From Homarus americanus (lineage: Eukaryota > Arthropoda > Malacostraca > Decapoda > Nephropidae), in the NCBI RefSeq assembly GCF_018991925.1, contig NW_024735554.1, positions 2,080,512-2,144,511 of the forward strand: 64,000 bases of DNA. The letters are read 5' to 3'. The first letter of the stretch is position 1; each line of letters begins with the position of its first letter. The notes beneath the pieces were generated by a model. That model saw only the letters and a list, made by a program, of their open reading frames with translations. It was not told the DNA's origin and did not search any database. Shown one piece after another: positions 58,070 to 64,000 of the stretch. The position numbers were made by a program, and so were the translations under genes.

Positions 58070-58745
58070 ATGGACAGACAGAGAGATACACAGATAGAAA
58101 AAAAGACAGACAGAGATAGAAAGACAGACAGACAGAAAGACAGACAGATAGATAGACAGACAGACAGACACAGACGAAGGTTAGTTTTATTAACGTACGT
58201 ACAGACATATACTGATAAACAAGATAGAGAGAATGTGATGATGATGATGATGGTGGTGGTAGTGGTGATGATGGTAGTGATGATGATGGTGGTGGTGGGG
58301 TGAGTGATGATTGGTGGTGGTGGTGGTAGTGTTGATGATGGTAGTGATGATGATGGTGGTGGTGGTGGTGATGATGGTGGTGGTGGTGATGATGGTGGTA
58401 GTGTTGATGATGGTAGTGATGATGATGGTGGTGGTGGTGGTGATGGTGGTGGTGGTGATGATGGTGGTGTTGATGATGGTAGTGATGATGATGGTGGTGG
58501 TGGTGGTGGTAGTGTTGATGATGGTGATGATGATGGTGGTGGTGGTGGTGATGATGGTGGTGGTGGTGATGGTGGTGGTGGTGATGATGATGGTGGTGAT
58601 GATGATGGTGGTGGTGGTGGTGATGATGGTGGTGGTGGTGATGATGGTGGTGGTGGTGATGGAGGTGGTAGTGGTGATGATGGTAGTGATGATGGTGGTA
58701 GTGGTGATGATGATGGTGATGATGATAATGATGACGGGAATAACC
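58070..58745. repeat. (GACA)n and (GGT/GAT)n arrays
   Basis: GACAGACA repeats at 58075-58170, then about 520 bp of GGT and GAT trinucleotides with a higher-order pattern (GTAGTGTTGATGATGGTAGT recurs). Poly-Asp/Gly, Pro/Ser and His frames on either strand are artefacts. Confidence 0.95.
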
Positions 58746-58799
58746 GCACATAGACAAGAGCGTATATCAGACACACTGACACACAGTTGCCATTCTCAT

Positions 58800-59159
58800 C
58801 CTTAACTAGAGGAGGAGGAGGAGGAGGAGGAGGAGGAGGAGGAGGAGGAGAGGAGGAGGAGGAGGAAAAGAAAGAGGCAGAAAGAGGAGAGAGAATCGAC
58901 TGTCCGGCTGGTTGGAGGAGGGGAGGGAGACGCAACACGCATGTTCGCACACACACACACACACACTTCCACCCACGCCACTTTTCTCACACTATTAATC
59001 TCTCTCCTTGGAGGTCAATGGCCTTCTTCCTAACCTAACTTCGTCCCAATACTATTAACCTACTTCGGTCAACCTCTCCCTCCCTCTATCTACTAATACT
59101 CTACGTAACCTCCCCCCACACACACACCCCACCATGACATACAAACCCCACCCCACACA

Positions 59160-59226
<67 letters not shown>

Positions 59227-59341
59227 ACTATTGAACTGTCTCCTCAGTTACTCTTACAGGGGTGCGCGTGGGAGGAGGAGGAAGAGCTGACTTATTATCG
59301 GGTCATTGTAACATGTTCCTACTTACAATATTTACGTCAAA
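58800..59341. other. (GGA)n, unique spacer and (AC)n
   Basis: (GGA)n at 58808-58866, unique sequence with CCTAACCTAAC at 59030, (AC)n at 59162-59223 and unique sequence to 59341. No exon is seen. Confidence 0.6.
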
Positions 59342-59613
59342 TAATTGCAGGTAAACAATAAACTCGCAGGTAAACAATAATATCACAGGTAAACAATAAA
59401 CTCGCAGGTGAACAATAATATCACAGGTAAACAATAAACTCGCAGGTAAACAATAATATCACAGGTAAACAATAATATCACAGGTAAACAATATCGCAGG
59501 TAAATAAACTCACAGGTAAACAATAATATCATAAACATAAACTCACAGGTAAACAATAAACTCACAGGTAAACAATAAACTCGCAGGTAAACAATAATAT
59601 CACAGGTAATGGT
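59342..59613. repeat. 19-bp minisatellite (GTAAACAATAATATCACAG) abutting the exon 4 donor
   Basis: About thirteen copies of GTAAACAATAATATCACAG or GTAAACAATAAACTCGCAG. On the transcribed strand the CTCACAG units read CTGTGAGTTTATTG, which contains GTGAGT, the same donor hexamer as Mitf exon 4 only about 10-20 nt away. Confidence 0.95.
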
Positions 59614-59619
59614 ACTCAC

Positions 59620-59783
59620 CTCAGAAGCGTCAGAGAGAGAGCTACTGACGAAGACACTACTGACGAGACCACAGACGGAGGCCGTGTTGGAAGAGGGGGG
59701 CGTGGAGCGGGGTCCGGGAAGAGGCCCACGCCCTAGAAACCGAGGCACCAACATACCACCCATGCTAGTGCCACTGTTACCAC
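59620..59783 (-). CDS. Mitf: Mitf exon 4 (GNSGTSMGGML block)
   Basis: This 164-nt internal exon has acceptor TTTCCTCCTACAG|GT and donor TCTGAG|GTGAGT. With the G left over from exon 3 it reads GGNSGTSMGGMLVPRFLGRG, then PLPGPRSTPPSSNTASVCGL and ends SSSLSDASE. Position and phase (1 in, 0 out) match the MiT/TFE exon that follows the LENPT block, and GNSGTSMGGML aligns with (G)NSAPNSPMAML. The Ser-Pro of the vertebrate ERK/mTORC1 site is not present at that position (GTSMGG instead). The next conserved block (DDVIDDIISLESS) was not found in the window. Confidence 0.85.
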
Positions 59784-60140
59784 CTGTAGGAGGAAATACG
59801 TACAGGTGAGGGATGTACGTCACACACACACACACACACACGATAAGTAACATTATAATCTCAACCAATTTTCTGTGATTTGTTATTATTATTATCTTTT
59901 TAATCTTTTTGCTTGATAAATAAACTGTTTCAATTTCAATTACGACCATTAATAATAAAGCCTCAAGCACACCAAGCACACCTAACATCTGTCCCATAAC
60001 ATAATTGTCACTACCTGCCAAGCCAAAATATGTGAGCTGCCTCTGGTCTCATTACTCAACAGGTGTACACGCTGCCAACCTTGTGCAATAATAGGTTATA
60101 TAAATAAACGTGAACACTCAGGCAATCTGTTCTCACTAAA
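59784..60140. other. Mitf intron 3
   Basis: Mostly unique intron sequence with (AC)n at 59821-59840. It lies between exon 4 and the duplicated block. No other exon is seen. Confidence 0.6.
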
Positions 60141-60415
60141 ATGTCCACAATATGGGATAAAATGTAATAAATGTGTGAATAATGCAAACAAAAATGAAAA
60201 TGAAGGTAGAAAAGACAGGGAGAGGTAGATAAGTGAGAGAGACGCAAAGTGTGGGAGAATTAGTAAATATTGAGAACGTTTGTAAGTGGAGGGTGTGGTC
60301 GCCAACCCTCAGCTCTAACAATGGCACCTTGATTTGATAATGGCTCTCTTACAATCAATAAAATCAATATAAAGGCGTAAACACATAACAAACAGAGTGA
60401 TACAGTTTACAAAAT

Positions 60416-60516
<101 letters not shown>

Positions 60517-60974
60517 CCTCAATTCCTCATTGACATATTCTCAAGGATTCGTAAGTCGTCATATGAAAACAAATCCTAATATTCATGATCTTTCTATACA
60601 ACATGGAAAAAAAACATCATTCATCCTGGGGAAACAAAAGTTAACTATTTACATCTTCGTTCACCCTTGAAAAAAAAAATCAGTGTATATAGGTCCAGCT
60701 GCGTTCGCCCTTGTTATAGTAAACCGTATACAGGTGTGTGTGAGGGTGATGGGGAATACACAGGTAGGTACAGGTAAGGTTAGGTACTAGATAGGTAATA
60801 TTCCTACCTGAGCAGCATGGTAATGTTATGGTGAAAGTTTTAATATACCCATTGCAAACACAACCAAAGCCACAGTAACCCATCTACCAAGGTCACTCAT
60901 TAAAGCCACTCACCCAACCACCCAACCACCCATCCACTCTCAGTCAAATAATTCATAATGCCTGATAAGTCTTA

Positions 60975-61470
60975 CACAGAAGTATACATACCCTGACACA
61001 GAGTATACATACCCTGACACAGTATACATACCCCGACACACAGTATACATACCCCCGACACACAGTTATACCCTACCTACTAGTATACATACCCTGGCAC
61101 ACAGTATACATACCCTGGCACGTGTATACCCTGACACACAGTATACATACCCTGGCACACAGTATACATACCCTGGCACACAGTATACATACCCTGGCAC
61201 ACAGTATACATACCTGACACACAGTTATCATACTAATTCTGATATACATACCCTGACACACAGTATACATACCCTGACACAGTATACATACCCTGACACA
61301 CAGTATACATAACCTGACACACAGTATACATACCTGGCACACAGTATACATGCCTACAACAGTATATATGACACACAATGCATACCTAGGTATACATACC
61401 CTGACACACAGTATACAACACACAGTATACATACCCTGACACACAGTATATCTGACACACAGTATACATA
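60975..61470. repeat. 21-bp minisatellite, decayed copy
   Basis: Counterpart of 22900-23455 with the same CAGTATACATACCCTGACAC unit, but many units have deletions (for example CACGTGTATACCCTG and ACAACAGTATATATG). The 31-bp array next to exon 3 is likewise shortened and scrambled (61960-62160). Confidence 0.92.
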
Positions 61471-62160
61471 CCTGGACTCGTGCTGGTGCCAAATCCATTT
61501 TCAAGTCACATTATTTTTATCCAGTTATCGGACAAAACTTTCGGACAAAATTCGTTCAGTAAAATTTTTTGTATATAGTTTTTCATCTGACAGTTCGTTA
61601 AGTATTTAATGAGTCGTGTGATAGTTGAGTGTTGTTTGTTTTGTCCAATAATTAGTATAAGTTACCGTACTAAGGAGTGGTTTAAGTAATGTTTTAGGTT
61701 ATTACTCATTATGGCCAAAGATTAACTCTCTCTCTCTCTCTCTCCTTCCTTCCATCTCTCTCTCTCCCTCCGTCTCTTTCTCTTCTCTCCTTCTCCTTCC
61801 TCCCTCTCTCTTCCTCTCTCCCTCCCTCTCTCTTCCTCTCTCCTCCTCCTTCTCCCTCCTCTCTCCCCCTCCTCTTCTTCCTCTCTCCTCCCTCCTTCTC
61901 CTCTTCCTCCCCCCCCCCTTTGCCTCCTTCCTCCCTTCCTTGCACTTGGGGACCACAAAATATACATACCTGGGGACACACATGACCATACATACCCCGG
62001 CGAAGTATACATACAGGGAGAAACGTATACATACGGGAGGAAACAAATATATACATACCACGGGAGGAAACACAAGTATACATACCACGGGGCACAGATA
62101 TACATACCATGGGGAGGGGGCACAAGTATATACAGGGAGGGTAAACACCAGTATACATAC

Positions 62161-62333
62161 CATGGGGGCGGACGCACGTGGCACGCCGGGGTCAGAGTGG
62201 GCCAAGCTGGGGGCGCTGGGGTGAGGGACGAGGGCAGGGTGTCTGGGGAGAACCGCCCCCAGAGAGGAACTGCCGCACCTGACGACGCTGTGACTGTAAC
62301 ACGTGGTAGTGGTCGGGTTCTCCAGCCGCGTCT
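62161..62333 (-). pseudogene. Mitf: Damaged second copy of Mitf exon 3
   Basis: It matches exon 3 at 24147-24327 but is 173 instead of 181 nt. Four single-base deletions (for example AGTGGGCC for AGTGGGGCC, and five instead of six G after CCAT) shift the frame. The 3' splice site is lost: copy 1 has TCTGCACCTGTAATCAAC (plus strand), copy 2 has TCTAAATCAAC, which removes the CAG acceptor and the first codons. It lies upstream of exon 4 in the correct order for the gene. It may be a poor consensus of the real exon rather than a true pseudogene. Confidence 0.85.
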
Positions 62334-63191
62334 AAATCAACAAAGAACAGGTAGAGAAGCATTAGGTTAATAAGAGAAACTCGGTATAGTTCACGTCCGG
62401 AGAATAATATTAAACTCAGTTATAACAAAGAGACTACCAGGTCAATGTGAATAAATCTTTGTTTATTAAGAGAACAAAACTCCAAATAAAAGTGGTAAAA
62501 TTTATTGACCATTACCCAGAGGTCAAGGTCACAACGAAAGGTCAACCATAAAAAAAACATCTTCCTCTGAGACTTAGAGCCTGTTTATTTACAAGAGTGA
62601 CGTCACGGATATATCAATGACGTCACGACGACTTCTGAACCAACCACAACACTCGTACGTCGTCTAATTGTCGTTGTTATTCGTTGTTGTTACAGGTGTG
62701 GATACTGACGGTGTTCTCTTTAGATCTCGGTTGATGTGATGGGTGATAAGCAGCTGCCACACACTCCTAAACATACATAGTAATTAAAAACACTGATGAT
62801 TTATTACAATACCTCGTGAGTGTAAACATCTTGGTGGCAGTGAATTAATTGTGGTGGAAAAACAAGATCACAGGAGGAATATGGAGACAGAAATAAAGAA
62901 CATATAAGAGAGGAGGAAGGAAGAGGAGGAAGGGGAAGAGGAGGAAGGGAGGAGGAGGAAGGTGAAGAACAGAGAAGGGAGGAAGGGGGAGGAGGAGGTG
63001 CGAAGATAGGAGGAAATTGACAAAAAAAAGATAAAAGAAAGGGGAGAAAGACAAGTTAGAAGATGAGGAGGAGGAAAGGAAGAGGAAGAGGAGGAAGGGA
63101 AGGAGGAGGAGGAGGAGGAGGAGGAGGAGGAGGAAGGAGGTAAGAGGTTCCCCCTTGGCTTCTTTCTATGGTAACCACTGCACCTCCTCCT

Positions 63192-63255
<64 letters not shown>

Positions 63256-63600
63256 GCCCTCTCATTAAAACCGCACCTTGTAGATGCCAATGTGAATTCG
63301 TTTACTCAGTTGATCTTATTTACAATTTATCTTTCCTCACATAATTTATAATTACATCCTTCCTGATCCCTTATTTACAATTTACACATCTTACAATTTA
63401 CATATCTTAAATTATCACACAAATGCTCAGTGACCTCGTGTATATGGTGCCAAGAATGTCCACTATCTTAGGTGTCCCAAAATTCCTCACCCCCAATTGC
63501 ATATCGTTAACTGCAAAGACATTTTCTCATTGTCCAAGACCTGACAGTGTCCTAACTTGGGGGATGATAGCAGGTGTCCTAATTTGAAGAGGTTATGGCA

Positions 63601-64000
63601 GGTGTGGAGATGTAAACAGAAACCAGTTACCAGATGAACAACGATGCCATTGTGGAATCCGACTGCGAGAGATTTAGGAGTAATGATAAGTAGGAATCTT
63701 AAGCCAAGTAAACAATGTTTTGCTCGTAACAAGGCTAATAAAGTACTTGGGCTCATACAAAGGAGTGTTAGTTACAAGACTAGCAGGTCATCCTAAAACT
63801 ATATCTAGCGCTTGTGAGACCTCACCTGGATTACGCAGTTCAGTTCTGGTCACTTATTACAGAATGGATATAGAATCCTGGAAAATCCAGAGGAGAATGA
63901 CAAGACTAATCCCGGGCATTAGGAACCTTGAGTACAGAGACAGGTTAAAGCATCTTAATTTGCACTCAATCGAGAGACGTAGATTGAGGGCGGTATGATA
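63601..64000 (+). mobile_element. CR1-type LINE fragment (family 2), copy 2, cut by window end
   Basis: Same insertion as 25736-26461, at the same place in the TGTCCTAATTTGAA array, with added small deletions (for example GAGAGATTTAGG for GAGAGAGATTTAGG). Shared insertion shows that the two blocks descend from one locus after the CR1 insertion. Confidence 0.9.

Noticed and set aside
58036..58962. 308-codon Pro/Ser frame and overlapping poly-His and poly-Asp frames
   Set aside because: All come from the GGT/GAT trinucleotide array; six-frame openness is typical of such repeats.

Overview
The window looks like nuclear DNA of an arthropod, most likely a decapod crustacean. This is an inference from four things: intron-bearing genes, many short interstitial (TTAGG)n arrays (the arthropod telomere repeat), CR1-type non-LTR retrotransposons, and an extreme load of micro- and minisatellites that fill well over a third of the sequence. 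Three runs of exactly 100 N (21914-22013, 37311-37410, 52796-52895) split it into four contig pieces, called A, B, C and D here. There is no bacterial-style operon, tRNA or rRNA gene, or CRISPR array.

The one protein-coding gene I can name is an orthologue of the MiT/TFE family of bHLH-zipper transcription factors (vertebrate MITF/TFEB/TFE3; insect Mitf), on the minus strand. Exon 1 (39936-41128) carries the N-terminus and a long Gln tract. Exon 2 (36434-36815) carries the segment equivalent to the Rag-GTPase-binding N-terminus of TFEB, followed by more poly-Gln. Exon 3 (24147-24327) carries the signature LENPTYYH block. Exon 4 (59620-59783) carries the block equivalent to the SAPNSPMAML region. 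All junction phases agree (phase 2, 0, 1), and joined they give about 640 codons. The bHLH-zipper exons are not in the window.

Exon 4 lies on the wrong side of exon 3 for a minus-strand gene. The reason is that about 4 kb at 60141-64000 (piece D) is a second, indel-rich copy of 22014-26140 (start of piece B), including a damaged copy of exon 3. The simplest reading is that the right end of piece D overlaps the left end of piece B (an unmerged overlap or second haplotype), so the true order around the gene would be D-B-C and piece D is misplaced.

Layout. Piece A (1-21913) is mostly minisatellites, C-rich or G-rich arrays and three CR1 fragments, with a promoter-like CCAAT/CRE cluster near 20.3-20.5 kb. 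Piece B (22014-37310) holds Mitf exons 3 and 2, a 12 kb intron packed with tandem repeats, two CR1 fragments, a tRNA-derived SINE and a 35-bp perfect inverted repeat. Piece C (37411-52795) holds a TTAGG/TCAGG higher-order array, Mitf exon 1, two CR1 copies with reverse-transcriptase motifs, tail-to-tail LINE 3' ends and a second SINE. Piece D (52896-64000) is again mostly minisatellite, then exon 4 and the duplicated block.

The most unusual pattern is that a tandem array starts within roughly 0-45 nt downstream of the 5' splice site of all four Mitf exons. For exon 3, the array units contain the exon/intron junction itself, giving a ladder of decoy donor sites. Most long open reading frames in the window come from tandem repeats and are not listed as genes.
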